A stretch of DNA of 64,000 bases from Uranotaenia lowii (GCF_029784155.1 NC_073693.1:139117988-139181987), one strand, 5' to 3'. Numbered from the stretch's first letter, positions 11,543-25,000 are shown. The notes: generated by a model from the letters alone, not told the origin. Translations and numbers: made by a program.

Positions 11543-14500
11543 GGGGAAAATGAGGATACTTGATCCCAGGGGATACTTGATCCCTTCGCTATACCTCGAA
11601 ACAGGAATGTCTTACAAATATCAAATGTTCTAGAAAAATGTGCCAAATGGAACAAAATAACAATGTTGTTATCTCGCAAAATTTTAAAAATTTTATTTGT
11701 CGAGTTATTGAACTATGTTTGAAAAATTTAACAAAATGTGATTTGAAGATCTTTTTTATCACTTTAGAATGTTTCTCACATGAAAAAACTATAATAAAAA
11801 TATTCATTCTAATATTACAATCGTTAGAGTAAAATATGAACTTCATTATGCCATATTTTTTTAAATAATAGTAAACTCTCAATTTTTATAAGAAAAAGTT
11901 TTCCAAAATGTGTGTTATGGGTATAATTTATCCCTTAAGTCCTAAAAGATACATTTTTCTTTTGAATGGATCGTAATCATTGGTTATCATGAAATTACTA
12001 ATATCAGTCCAATAACTAATGTTTATCCACTAATTATCTGTTAAATATGTATGTATGTATGTATGTATAATCCATCCAACGACCCCCTGAGCTGGCAGGT
12101 ATGTTATGCAAAAGAACCAATATTAATCCGTTTGATTAAAATTGTTCAATCGCGGGTGCTGGTGGTGTTAGCTCTATTGAAATTCCAGTAACCCATTTCA
12201 GAATGGCAGCTGCACATCCCGAGGCTACTTTCATTGCCAATAAGCCCCGTCCAATCATAGCCGAATGACCAAATGGGTCATGTAATTATGATTAGACTTT
12301 CTATCTTTTATTGTTGACATATCCAGGAACTTCATAAATATAATTGCCAAATTATATAAACTTAGCACCCTAATACGTCCAATAAAAGATGGACATGTAT
12401 TTAGTTTATGATTTCAATTATATTTACTATTATGGAATAGATGAAGATAAATAATATGGGTGAAAAAAAAGATTATTAAGAAATGGAATAATGGTCGGAA
12501 GAATTGGAAACTGGAATATAGTTATCATATTGCTCTGAAAAAAAACATGGTTAATAAAACATTTGATGCGTAAACTAATAGTGAAAAAGTGATAATATAT
12601 GAAAAACCTACAATTTAAGAATGTAAACTAAATGGTTAAGATAATGATTTTTGCCATGAACTGAAGTTAAGTAAATACCATCGTTATCTGCTGAACACAA
12701 GTTGATTTTAGTTGCTGAACCTAATTAAACATTTAACTACATGGAAATAATATCATATTATAATAAGAAATGTTTGTATGCTTTTCGGAGAAGCTGCAAG
12801 ATTTATATCGTGAATATACGTGCTTGTGAAATTTTTGCTGAGTATACTTAAGGATAAATGATTTGATGCAAGCCTTCTTTCATGATTTTTCAAAATATTT
12901 GGACGTCGAGTATTTATAAATGCATTTTCTGTTGTTAGGTGAAATCTGGCAAGTTTTGGTCGAATCCGGCTAAAATCATCGGAAAATCTTGTATAATTAT
13001 ATAACTACATTTTGTCCATAGAAGACGATGTTAATAAAAATGATAACTTAAATACCTTAATGATAAAATCCATAATTTAATGATTGAGAATCAAAATATT
13101 GTTAATCTAACAAAGATAGAAAAATATGTATTCTATTTCTTTCTACTATCCTTAAACTGCGTTCCAATGGCAGGAGACTCGCAAATTAACAAAATAATAG
13201 TAATAAAAAACAGATTAAAGCATAACGAAGAATAATTAAATTAAAAATTCATCAAAAAATTTATTTGTAGGTTAAGTCTACTTCAGAGAACAATTCTTTG
13301 ATGTCATGATAGTAAATTTATGTAATATAATACTAAATATTGTGATAAAGCCTTCAGATAGCCTATAAGAAATTGAATATATTGATAAATGTAAATATTA
13401 TGATAAATGAGTCTGAAAATAATATATCAGTAATTAAAACAAAGTCATCTTGCCAAAATAGAAGTAATTAAAATATGTAAAATTGAGAATGAGTGAAAAA
13501 ATAAATTTAAAATATAATGAGTGACCAGAGTAAAATAACTGTTATAAAATGCGGGTATATTTTTCTAATATGATAACACGCTGAAAATATTAATAAACAA
13601 TTTATTGATAGTTGATATAGTTATCTATATGATTATGTTATGTAATATATTTAATATTTTATTGATAATGCTCGATCCTTTTGTCTAAGATACACAAATG
13701 ATAAACAATATAAGAAATTGAACGTTAATATTCAGAGCAGTTGATAATGGTGATCACTCTCAGAGAATTTGGCTATAAAGAAGGTATTCATGTGTTATTC
13801 AAAATATATATAGTGTTGCTGCATCGACGGCGCACGATTCTGATCCGCCAGTATTATAAGTGAAGAAGTTTTTTTTATTTTTTTGGAAAAATATACTATT
13901 GTAGTTAAAATTTTAATAAAAACTCTATGAATAATTTCTCATACATTTATTGTCAAAATAAAAAAGGAATGCCTTTTTCGAAGAATATAATGTTTAAATC
14001 ATATTGTGGATGAAAACTCTGTAGGAAAGAAGTTTTAATAGTTAAGTTAATAAATTGTTGAATACTTTATTTTCGAAACTGTTGGAACGTGATAAAATAG
14101 AAAGAATATCGAATTGATGTGAAATACTGAAATGAGATGGTAGACAAAATAACGATGATAGTAAACTTTAATTGAAAAATATTCAAAATTGATTTTTTTG
14201 AGCATTAATTTAAAACAAGGGTCTTCACACCGCCTCCACTGTGTTATCGATGTTGAGCATATTGCAGGTACACATACTAGGTGCATGGTATGTGCAACGC
14301 ATCCATCTTCCCTTTACCAACTTGCGTACCAACCAGCTCACCTACCACATAAAACCGTTCATTCAGTACAGAAAAGAAAATTAATATTAATTAATGTTGT
14401 TGTGTTCACGGTCGTTATCTCAATTTATTTTGTAGGTACTCAATACAAGAAAAAATAGATCTTATAATGTTAAAATTGAAATTTTAAATCTGAAAGAAAA

Positions 14501-16000
14501 CGATTAATAGATTTACTACTTCCTATGTTTCAAAAACGATATATTTTTGTTGGCGAATCTTTAATCACCGACTTACTTAAAAAAATAGAACATTTTTAGC
14601 TTATTGCTTGGTTGACTCCATAAGGGGCTCGACTCTTTGCGTTTAATTGTCTCAATAGAGTTTTCTACCCAAACTAGGGCAATTCAATTTCTTTACTAGT
14701 CGCAGAAGTTTGAGACAATTCAATTTCCCTTTCGGTTAGAAGGTATCGAAACTCTAAAATATACCACTCACGGTAGATAAAACATTACACTTTCCGTATT
14801 TTCTTTAAACTTACATTTGACGCATTGAGAATGTGCACAACTCTTTAAGAAAAATAGATTTTAAGTTCAAAACTTTGTGAGGAGTATTAGTGAAAACCTG
14901 CCTGAAGTTTGTAAGTCCGTTTTCAAGGAAATCGTTCCAAAACACGGGAAGTAATTTGTATTATATTCGGAAGTTAATCTAGTCTGAGCATAGCACTTAA
15001 ATATGTATAATTTAAAGAAATTAATTTGAATACTTAGCTGCAGTTAACCCGTTCGGACTTCTTAAAAATTGGCCAACCATTTTTCCGTTTAGTCGTCATT
15101 TTGGTTCTTTTGTTTTGATCCATACTTTTTCATACTTGATGACGTTTGTGAGGCGTTACGTTCCATTTTCCGATTTTATCGTGACGCCTCACCGAGGGGT
15201 ATGCAACGATAGTGATATTTATCCTTCATCAAGCAGCGTGCCTGCCTACAGCTGTACACGCCCTGAACTTAAGGTCTGGGAGCACGATTTGCGTAACACC
15301 AAGGAACACGAGAAAAGTGAAATGATGAAATTTGCCAGCCCGCAACTTTTTAAACACGAATATTTCAACTTCTCTAAGGTTTTAGTAAAAACTATTTGCC
15401 ATTATCGTTTCGCGGCTTTCTTAGGCGTTGAATAAAACTAAAAAAATTCACTTAAACTTCCGTTTACATCGAATTTATAAAGTTTTCACCACAGCTTATA
15501 ACAACACGCACTTTATCGAATCAGAGTTGCCAGTTTCCTCCATCCACTAATTATCTGTTAAATAGCACTGAAAATACTGTATTTATCTAAAAAACTAGGA
15601 AATTGCACCTTAATGTATGCAATGACTATACGGTAGTAGAAAAACTTTTAAAATTCTTTTTGTCTGATACTTACAAACTGTGAAATGAGAACTAATATGA
15701 CAAAAAACAGTCAACGGACCTTTTATCTCCGGATTTTCTAAGATTTTTGCCTACGATCAGGGTACTCTGAATCAAGGAGCAAGTCTCCTTTAGTAAAGGA
15801 TCAAGTCTCCTGTAACTTTTTTTTGGTCTCACGAAAATGCTTCTACTTCATCTGCGAGTTCATGTATCTTTCTAATTTTTGTAACATATGAACTTGTAAT
15901 TATACGCTGTCAGAAAATGCTAAAGATGGCGAGTTGCTAAATTATCCTGAAATTATATGATTAAAATAAGAAAAGGGGATCAAGTATCCCCATTCTCCCC
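11543..16000. mobile_element. Foldback DNA element inside the transposase gene (TA duplication)
   Basis: The ends are GGGGAAAATGAGGATACTTG (11543) and the near-perfect inverse ending ATTCTCCCC (16000), flanked by TA at 11541-11542 and 16001-16002. The phrase GGATACTTGATCCC is repeated just inside the left end. Without its own nested insertion (12048-15541 plus one target copy) it would be under 1 kb. Its end sequence resembles that of the element at 6191-7420 (GGGGAGATGAGG), so the two may share a transposase source. Confidence 0.85.
12048..15541 (-). mobile_element. Nested 3.5-kb insertion with 23-bp target duplication, class uncertain
   Basis: The words ATCCACTAATTATCTG plus TTAAATA occur at 12025-12047 and again at 15542-15564, and the insertion lies exactly between them. 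One edge is a (TGTA)n run at 12048-12068, which on the minus strand would be a (TACA)n tail. A long target duplication with a simple-repeat tail suggests target-primed retrotransposition in minus orientation. About 12300-14180 is exceptionally AT-rich. Open frames at 14047-14286, 14189-14458 and 15115-15435 show no recognisable domain. No reverse transcriptase was found. Confidence 0.6.
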
Positions 16001-16002
16001 TA

Positions 16003-16313
16003 CTGTTTTGGCCATATTTGGCATCTTGTCATTACGGATAAAAGGCCATGGAGTGGTACGCCGCCAACAACGTGCAGGTGGTTCCCAAGGACAAAAACCC
16101 TCCCAACACGCCAGAGCTTTGCCCTATTGAGAAATACTGAGCTATTGTCAAGCGGAACCAAAAAAAGACCAAAAAACTGCTAAGGACGAGCAGCAGTTCA
16201 AGGCAAACTGGCTTTCTGCGGCGAAGAAGGTGGACAAGGTGGCTGTACAAAATCTGATGGCAGGGGTTAAGCGTAAGGCCCGGCAATTCGGATTTGGAAA
16301 AGCGGAAGCATAA
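16003..16313 (+). pseudogene. ITmD37E transposase, C-terminal third (broken)
   Basis: This half continues the reading frame exactly where the first half stops, after one TA is removed. The second catalytic Asp, normally in an FWPDLASCHYG motif, is Tyr here (CCA TAT TTG). A TAA stop follows six codons later where a Lys codon is usual. The third acidic residue is kept in PIEKYWA, although that Trp codon has become TGA. The spacing from the mutated Asp position to the Glu is 37 residues. The reading ends with TAA at 16311-16313. Confidence 0.9.
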
Positions 16314-16442
16314 CTGAATATTTTTCCTGAATTTTATACTAATTAAACTTGAAAAAGAAATTTAATTTGATTTTTTAAATAAACGATTCCTCCGATTTAG
16401 ACGCGTTTACCTTTGACCAAATTATGACGGTATTACCCTTTA

Positions 16443-17849
16443 TGTTAAAAAATAATTGGAAACCATTTTTTCGATTATAGTCAGTTTAAAAACTTTGTGT
16501 TCGCCGTTGCCGGAAAGGCGTTAACAACCCATACGGTTCAACTGGGCAAGTTGTTCACTTTTGAACTCAACTTACAGCCACTAGTTCCGTCAACTTTTTG
16601 AACTGAATTTATTTTTGAAAACGAGGAAACCGATAATTTCTTTAAAATTATATAAAACCAAAAAAAAACATACTAAGACAAAAGTTTCATGATTCTAAAG
16701 CATTTTATTTAAGAACCGTTTACTTGTGATTCAATAATCTTAGAGCAAACCACCCCATTGGCATTGCTGACTAGTCACAAAAATAGTCAGCCCAACAAAC
16801 GATGGCGTGTTTAAATTCTGCACACCAAACGTGCTAATCTTTCTTCTCGAGTCATCTCCCAGTCATTGTTATTCCACTCGTAATAGTCCCTATAAAGGAC
16901 CTCTAAAAACCCCACCCATCTTCTTCGTCCCATCTCTAGTAGATAAACAGGAAAAGCGTCTCGGAACTGGAAGTTTACTTAATGAAAATTCATATTCCTG
17001 CAACAGTTTCTTCTTTGAGCCGGTTTTGTTTCCGCAAACAGAATAACCTCGCACTTTCTCTTTCTCTTTTTCTGACACACAGTCTCCAGCAGATTATGCA
17101 AATTCGAGTTCTTAATAATTTTGCTTTATTTTCCTATAACTTATCGATAGCGGAAATTTATATCTTCCATAAAAGCTCTGATTTATGTGGCCTTTTTTGG
17201 CTTTGTCTTTGTGTCCTGGCCGGATTGAGTCAAAAGAGAGCATGATCCGGACATGGATGATGGTGGGGGAAGGTGCCGGACTTGCCACTCACAAATAGGA
17301 ACGGTTCCGTGTTTCCTTTTTTGAAACTTTCGATTGCTCTGCTGCTCTAAAGCCCATGATGGGCTTTTGTTTTGCTTTGTCATCACCTGCGGGGCGCCCC
17401 GAAGCTCTCGTTTATTTTAGTGTGAATTTTTGTGTTACATCCGATTCACGTTTGTTTACAAGAACATGGTTTTTCGAATCGATGAGAGGGATGATGCCGG
17501 GGTAGAATGAATGGTCATGGATTTTATCTAAATTATCTTCCGGGGCTTTTGATTGTGGTCTTAAGGGCTAGTGGTGTAATAAATATGGGACTAGGGATCG
17601 AATCGGATTTAAAATATCCCATACATACCATGACCATGGTGACCTAACTGAGATAAAAAAAAATAACCCGAACATTCTAGATTCAATTGTTCGAAATTTG
17701 CATGAATAATACTCCGAATTCAAAATCTGAAACTTAAGCTCATTATGGTCATCAAGCATGATAAATAATATTAAACCAAAGACATATTGTTTTGTTTTTC
17801 TAAAACTACAAATTTAATTCGAAACTTTTGTCAGATTTTGTCTATAGAC
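16443..17849. other. Intron DNA, no recognised feature
   Basis: Between the ITmD37E element and the next foldback element I see no transposon end, RNA gene or domain-bearing frame. The 17180-17560 part is slightly GC-richer than its surroundings. Confidence 0.5.
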
Positions 17850-18048
17850 ACTATAATTTCATAAAGTCTGGCAAAGAGAATGACGGGAGCCAATCGAACT
17901 GTCATTCGCAGGAGCCAATCAAGCCAATTTTCTAAATATTGGAAAATCATGATTGAAGTATTGTGATTTACAAAACGTTTTTGACATTTTTGTAACATCT
18001 ACTAAAGTAATTGTGCATAATTTTTACTATTCTTTATTAACTATAGAT

Positions 18049-20795
18049 TAGAGTGTCCGTCCCGGGATATTCCGGTCGGAAATTCCCGGGAATTTGAAAA
18101 ATTCGGGAATTCCCGATTCCCGGGAATCATAGTTTCATTCCCGGTAATTCCCGACATGTATTAAATTATTTCTCTGGAAAAGCCAGACAGCCTCCGGAAC
18201 ATTTCTTATTGATCCTTTTGAAAATGTAGTCATACAAAACTCATTGAGACTATGCCAATTCCTGTGGCAGTAGACATTTTGCAGCCATATGATGCAATTT
18301 TTCTATTCAAATAGATAAGTTTAAAAAGATTATATGTATTTCATATCGTTTTCATTGAACGAATACCCATAAGCCTTCAAAAAATGTATGAAAGATCGCT
18401 CATTTATGATCTTGTTTCCCTCAGGCTTTGAAAATCAGATGAATTTCAAAATTTAAACATGACCAAGACATCGTTTTTTTCATATATGAAGACAATTATG
18501 TAAAGTATTCAGAAAAAATTAAAATAAAATAAAAATGAACAAATAAAAACATTATATTTTTACTAACCAATAATTGCATGAATGAATTCTTCATTTCACA
18601 TAATGTTCTTCTCAAAACAGTAAAACTATTATTGGAACCACAGAGAACAGACGTACAAGCTCGAACAAAAAATCGTCAAAAAAGTGTGTAAAATTTCAAA
18701 TGCTATCACCCAAAAAAATACGTTAGAAATTGACTACAAACAGTGCCATCTATTGCGCCGTTCAAAAGTTACAAATCAACTTTAAAGTGCCCAGTTTTCA
18801 AAAAGGCGTAATCGTATATGAACTCACAAAAAATGAATCCAATTTCTCAGTAAATGGACGGCTTTAAAGTATTGCTAAATAAATGAAATCAGAGTTACTT
18901 TTAACTGGGCGAAATTTCACTTTCTTTATTTTTGCACTACTATGACAGGTAAGATAACTAACAGCTTTGGTATAAGTTTTCGCACTTCTTGAACAGTAAT
19001 TTATGTAAGAAAATGCACCACCTATGTCCAGTCAAATACAAGAACATTCTTGACGATCAGTCTTACCCAGTAGTATGATTCTAGGCATTTCAAAGCGGGT
19101 TACATTCACATATCACTTTAGCACCCAGCTGTTTAAATCTATGTATTTCTAACAAATTTGAAGAAAAAAAATAATATCTAACTTTTATGATTTTTTTTTT
19201 ATGCTACATGGTGAACGTTCGTTCATCAAGTTTCGAACGAAACTTCAACAGCGATTTTCTTGAAGCATGCTAAGCAGCACATACGACCTAGAGAAAACTG
19301 ACTGAAACTTAGTCAGCTTTGTTTTGACAGTTCTCTTTGGTGTGTTTGGAGACATCTGGTGGCCCAGCCAAAAGACAAAAATTGGTTCAAAATGGGTGTT
19401 GGGATTTTAACACAACTTTCGTGGGCTAGCTTGTATGTCTGTTCTCTGTGTTGGAACATCAAAGATTTTGTTGAAAACATATTTTATACACTTTTTTGTC
19501 TAATCTCTTTTTTGAGATTGTAAAATATGTTATTTTTTACTGATGAGTAAGAATAAATGATATAATTGAGGCTAGTGAGAAATGGTACTATAAATTTTGA
19601 AAGATCAATGTTTGTTACAATTTTGTTTAAGTACTATTTAAAAAATCTGATTCGTAATTAATATGTATGAGAAAATAATACTTAGTTCGAAAATTTTTAT
19701 GTACCTATCAGGGAATAGTTAAAAAATGATAAGAGATTTCGATACAGGTAGTTATTTTTCGTTTTTTTTTCTCGAAGGTTTCATCAATGTTTTCTTAATT
19801 TTTATCAATTAAAAAACTGATTCGTTTCACGTGTTGTCAGTTAACCTCACTGTCAGTTAACTCACTGCATCACTGTCAGGAAACTTTCAAAGTATAGGAG
19901 GATCAATCATAAATGAGTCCATTTTTTAATTTTCTTTAAAAAAAGTCTTCATTTTTCATAAATCTATGTTTTTTAAAGTTTCACCCTTTTAAATTTTTCA
20001 AAATTTTTGTATTGAAGCCTCATTAGAGCTAGGAGTTTCAGTAGGAAACTTTAGGAGCATAGGAGGTGTTGGACAAATTCATTACCCGTAATGCTGGCCT
20101 AGCATCTCCCAGGGTTTGCCTTCCCCAACTTTACCTTTCCTAAACTTCCCCACGTTTATGGGTGGATCGTAGAGATCTCTGCATCTACCGTTTAAGTAAA
20201 CGTGAGTCACTTAAAGCGACTAATATACCCTTCACTCTCCCTACACAGTCCGCAGGGTTCGGCCAGGGCACCTTCAACATTCTGTGGGATCAAGTTTTTC
20301 AATTTAAGAGATTCTACAGTCTGAGGCAACGAATTGGAAGACTTTGCTTCTTTTGAAATTACAAGTCAGGAAGTGTAACATCTTCTAGAAAAGAAGGTGG
20401 TGCAATTCAATAGACTGTTATTTCATAAAACGGAGAGTTGACGAGTAGCGCCAACCGAAGTTTTAGGCGACTGTTTATGCGAATGCGAATGAATTCTTCA
20501 TTTCACATGTTTAGGTAATATTATAGTTTGCTTGACTGTTTTTAATATATCATTGTTGAAAACAGTTTGGTTTATTTGATAAAAAAATAACTTAAAACAT
20601 TATGAAGAGTACTTTTTAAACATACTATGGGATTGTATGCTGAAAATGTTCGATTAGGTAGCTATATTTCAATCAAAGTGCATGTATTTTACATGTTTTT
20701 GAATATTTCCCGGGATCCCGGAAATTCCCAGGAAACAGGTTACCAGATTTCTCGATTCCCGGGAACGAGAAAATGGCCGGGAAAGGGACACTCTA
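18049..20795. mobile_element. hAT-like DNA element (8-bp target duplication), non-coding
   Basis: The exact 8-bp duplication CTATAGAT flanks both sides (18041-18048 and 20796-20803). The inverted ends start TAGAGTGTCC and end GGACACTCTA. CCCGGGAAT-type palindromic words lie just inside both ends, such as ATTCCCGGGAATTT and CGATTCCCGGGAA. An 8-bp duplication is the hAT hallmark. No transposase frame is present in the 2747 bp. Part of the length is due to a further nested MITE at 18639-19450. Confidence 0.85.
18639..19450. mobile_element. MITE nested inside the hAT-like element
   Basis: The ends CACAGAGAACAGACGTACAA and its inverse (GTTCTCTGTG at 19450) are flanked by the exact 7-bp repeat TTGGAAC (18632-18638 and 19451-19457). 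The 812 bp do not encode a recognisable protein. The superfamily is unclear; 7-8-bp duplications occur in P and hAT groups. Confidence 0.8.
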
Positions 20796-21006
20796 CTATA
20801 GATCATAATGGTTGAAATATTTTTCAAAGGTGATTTCGAGTTGAAGTGACGAAAATAGCATGTTATTTTTAATTTTGTTTTTTTTTTTCAACTGAAAAGA
20901 GTTATGAAGAGCTTGAACATTATCATAGAATGCTCAATCGGCTCCCGCGAATGACAGTTCGGTTGGCTCCCGTCTTTCTCTTCGCCATACTATATTAAAT
21001 TATAGT

Positions 21007-21883
21007 ACCTATCTATAATTTTGTCTATCATCTTTGATATTTAAAAAATAATCAGTTTCGAGTTAAATCAATCATTGATAGCTGAGAAACTAACAAACCT
21101 ATGTACATGAAAGATTAGAATCTATTTCCTCCACTACATCAAGAAAACAGATTTTGCCTAAAGCTGTTCTAGGTTTAGAGTTGCAATACTTGAAATTAAT
21201 TACTTTTTGCAATTTTTAGAAAATTAAATTAGGAAAAAATCTGAAATTTCTGAAAGTTTTGGATTAATCAATATTAAATATTTTAATTTATTTTAGAATT
21301 TCGTTGAAGATTGCAAAATGTTTGGCCTATGATTTGAAAATATCTCGCGTGAGCTTTCATTTCGTCGTATGAAACATCTTATGAATTTACAGAAAACTGC
21401 TTAAAAAGCCATCAAAACAACTTCAAAATGTGTATTTCACATATGGAATATGTTGTCCAGGCTACAAATATTCTAAATGGAAAGAAGTTGCAACTAGTTT
21501 ATGTCAGTCTTTGTATTTTTTGGAAATAAAACTGTTTGTTTACATCATTTCATTACGTCGTATGAAACAAGATATCTTGTGATATCCAGAAGCTCACGTG
21601 AGATATCCAAAATTAATGTCGAATTTAAGTTCTTATATTTTCAAATTTAACTTCGCAGAATGGCACAAAGTAAACAGAAAACGTTTGTATTTTTTCTCAG
21701 AAGTCAAAATAACATACTAGCTAGGGTGATACGCACATGATTTTGGTTTTATGCAGTAATCATTTCAACCGAATTCACTCGATTTTTTATCTATTACAAT
21801 TTTTATCGATTACAAATCATTTAAAACAGCTTGTGTGTGCCCAATAGTTGCACAGGCCAATTTGACGTCGTTGTTGCACTTTT
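21007..21883. other. Intron DNA with a weak inverted repeat
   Basis: No gene was found. ATATCTCGCGTGAGCTT near 21340 and AAGCTCACGTGAGATATCC near 21590 are inverted and about 260 bp apart. ATTTCGTCGTATGAAAC and ATTACGTCGTATGAAAC occur in direct orientation near 21358 and 21550. This may be an eroded foldback element. Confidence 0.4.
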
Positions 21884-22014
21884 TAAAAACCTTTTTTTTT
21901 TAATTCGTTTATTTGAAACGGCTCAATCCTGTAGGTTTAAGGAGCCACGGGCATTTTTTTTAATGTTTACATTTCTTTGTTTAAACTAGGGTTAGTAACA
22001 GATAAAGGGATAGA

Positions 22015-25000
22015 TTAAAGAATAAGATCGATAGATTTAAAGAATGAGTAGAGTTCGTAAAAGTAAGTTAAGTCCAACGCAGCTAACACATCTCTTACGG
22101 GTACATAAGGTTGCCTTCCCAGGGCCCGGAGGGAATCTACTAATTGCGCTCTAGCGACTAAGTGGACCTCACACGACCAAACAACATGTTCAATGTCCTG
22201 GTAACCATGACCGCAGGTACAGAGATTGGTGCTAGACAGATTTACACGATACAGTAACGCGTTTAAGGAACAGTGATTGGACATGAGTCGGGAAAATGTT
22301 TTAATAAAATCCCGGCTCAAGTTCAAACCCTTGAACCATGGTTTAAGCTTCACCTTTGGGACAATCGAATGGAGCCACCGACCCATCTCATCTGCATCCC
22401 ATTTGCGCTGCCAGTTGGCGAGAGTATTTCTACGAACCAAATAGAAAAATTCATTGAAGGAGATTTGGCGCTGATATATATATATCACCTTCAAGGGCAC
22501 CTACCTCTGCGAGAGAGTCAGCCTTCTCATTGCCCAATACTGAACAATGTTAAGGGACCCATACAAAGGTGATATAAAAACAGCGATTAGATGAACGGAT
22601 AGCTTCAACAGAGCTAAGGCTATCCGTTACAATATAAAAGTGATCAGCAGTTTGTGAGGCTATGTTGTCTAAAGCCCAGTAGATAGCTGCTAACTCTGCT
22701 ATAAATACTGAGCATGGAGATTGAAGACTGTAAAAAGCGCATTGAACACTCCAAATCCTGTTGACTCATTCAAAAGAGAACCATCAGTAAAGTACATTCG
22801 TTCAGCACTGACGTGCCCATATTTAGCATGGAAAATCCTAGGAACGATAAGCGGACGATGTTGATCTGGAATTCCTCGGATTTCGTGCTGCATGGACAAG
22901 TCAAACTGGACAGAAGAATTGTCGTAGCTAGGGTGAAGAACACGAATGGGGGAACATGATGAAGAATCAACCGGCATAGACATGAATTCATGATATATGG
23001 TCATATATCTTGCTTGAAAGTTTTGCTCAAGTAGCCTTTCAAAATTTGCAATCAACAATGGGTTCATGACCTCGCACCTGATGAGGAACCGAAGAGATAA
23101 AGAGAAAAAACGAGGGAGTACGCCTGCCAAAACCTCGAGACTCATGGTGTGAGTTGAAGGCATACAACCCAGGGCTATTCGAAGACAACGATATTGGATA
23201 CGCTCGAGTTTAATGAGGTGTGTTTTGGCAGCTGATTGGAAACAGAAACTGCCATACTCCATCACTGAGAGAATAGTTGTTCGGTTCAATTTGATAAGAT
23301 CTTCAGGGTGGGCTCCCCACCAGGTGCCGGTAATTGATCGGAGAAAATTTATCCTTTTCTGGCATTTTCCTTTCAGATACTCAATGTGGGTTCTCCAGGT
23401 ACACTTGGAATCAAACCAAACCCCAAGATACTTAAAACACCTCGATTGAGTGATTGCTCTGCCTAGGAGTTGAAGCTTAGGTTGAGCAGGTCTGTGTTTC
23501 TTAGAGAAAACAACCATCTCCGTTTTCTGTGGAGAGAACTCAATCCCAAGCCCCAAAGCCCAGGAAGACAATCTGTTTAAAGTATCTTGTAAAGGCCTGT
23601 ACAGATGGGACTCAGTATCACCTGTTATAGAAACTACGCCGTCATCTGCAAATTGTCTTAAAGTGCAGCCTTCAGAGAGACAACTGTCGATATCACTTAC
23701 GTAAAAGTTGTACAAAAGTGGACTCAAACATGAACCCTGCGGAAGGCCCATGTAAGAGATTCTTCTAACTGCAATATCTCCGTGAGCAAAGTTCAGATGT
23801 TTCTCACAAAGCAAGCTGTATAAGATGTTGTTCAATAGAGGAGGCAGACCTTGGGAGTGCAGCTTGTCTGACAAAACCTCTATTGAAACTGAATCAAAAG
23901 CTCCCTTTATGTCTAGAAACACTGAAGCCATTTGCTCACGTTTTGCGTACGCCATTTGTATCTCTGAAGACAGCAAAGCAAGACAATCGTTTGTCCCTTT
24001 GCCCCAGCGAAACCCAAATTGAGTATCTGAAAGGAGACCATTTGTTTCCACCCATTTATCCAATCGGAACAAAATCATTTTCTCCATCAATTTACGAATG
24101 CAAGACAACATCGCTATTGGACGGTACGAATTGAAATCTGACGCAGGTTTCCCAGGCTTTTGGATGGCAATAACTTTCACTTGTCGCCAATCTTCGGGAA
24201 CAATGTTATGTTCCAAGAATTGATTGAATAAATTCAACAAGCGAAATTTGGCGGCATCCGGAAGGTTTTTCAACAAGTTGAATTTTATTTTATCAACTTC
24301 CGGAGCTGAATTGTTACAAGAAAGGAGAGCAATTGAGAATTCCATCATTGAAAAGCTGGAATCCAGATCGCATCTGTTCGGAGACACACTTCGAATGATT
24401 TTTTGCACAGGGGTGGAATCTGGACAGATTTTCCGTGCAAAATTGAAAATCCATTTATGCGAATGTTCTTCATTTTCGTTCGTGGAAGAACGATTACGCA
24501 TGCTCCGTGCCACATTCCACAAAGTGCTTAAGGATGTTTCCCGCGATAAACCTCCCACAAAATTACGCCAATGCGCACGTTTTTCCCCTTGATCAGGTTT
24601 TTAAATTGCTGCTCAAGAGAAAAATACGTGTTGAAGTTATCCAGGGTTCCTTGTTTCCGAAAAACTTTAAAGGCGTTCGATTTGTCTTTGTAAAGTTTGG
24701 AACACTGACTGTCCCACCATGGATTGGGAGGTCTTCGACGAACAGATGGATTTCGGATGGGATTGGTTTGAGCACCAACCGCACAATCAAAAATCAAATG
24801 AGAAATAAAAGTGTATTCCTCCAACGGAGGTAACACATCCATAGAATTGATAGCTGAAACTATTGTGTCCGAGTACTTTTTCCAGTCGATGTGTCTTGTG
24901 AGGTCATATGCCATATTTGTTAAATTTGAAGTGTTGACCCCATTGGTGATTGTTATTTTGATAGGCAAGTGATCACTACCATTGGGATCAAGGATTACCT

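Larger units (their letters stand above)
10223..16440 (+). mobile_element. ITmD37E-type Tc1/mariner transposon, dead and split by nested insertions
   Basis: The ends are AAGGGTGATACGGTCAAA (10223) and the inverted version ending TATTACCCTT (16440), each beside TA (10221-10222 and 16441-16442). Removing two insertions (10342-10795 and 11543-16000) restores a roughly 1.3-kb element with one transposase gene, the normal size for the family. The end sequence and DD37E catalytic spacing identify the mosquito ITmD37E family. The host element is the oldest of this nest, because the others sit within it. Confidence 0.93.
17850..21006. mobile_element. Foldback MITE, split by a hAT-like element
   Basis: The left arm (17850 to about 17930) and right arm (about 20928 to 21006) are inverted copies. 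They start ACTATAATTT and share GACGGGAGCCAA and GAACTGTCATTCGC. Taking out the hAT-like insertion leaves an element of about 0.4 kb. Target duplication is not clear. Confidence 0.75.

Noticed and set aside
15115..15435. 106-codon + strand frame inside the nested insertion
   Set aside because: No recognisable domain or relation to a transposon protein.
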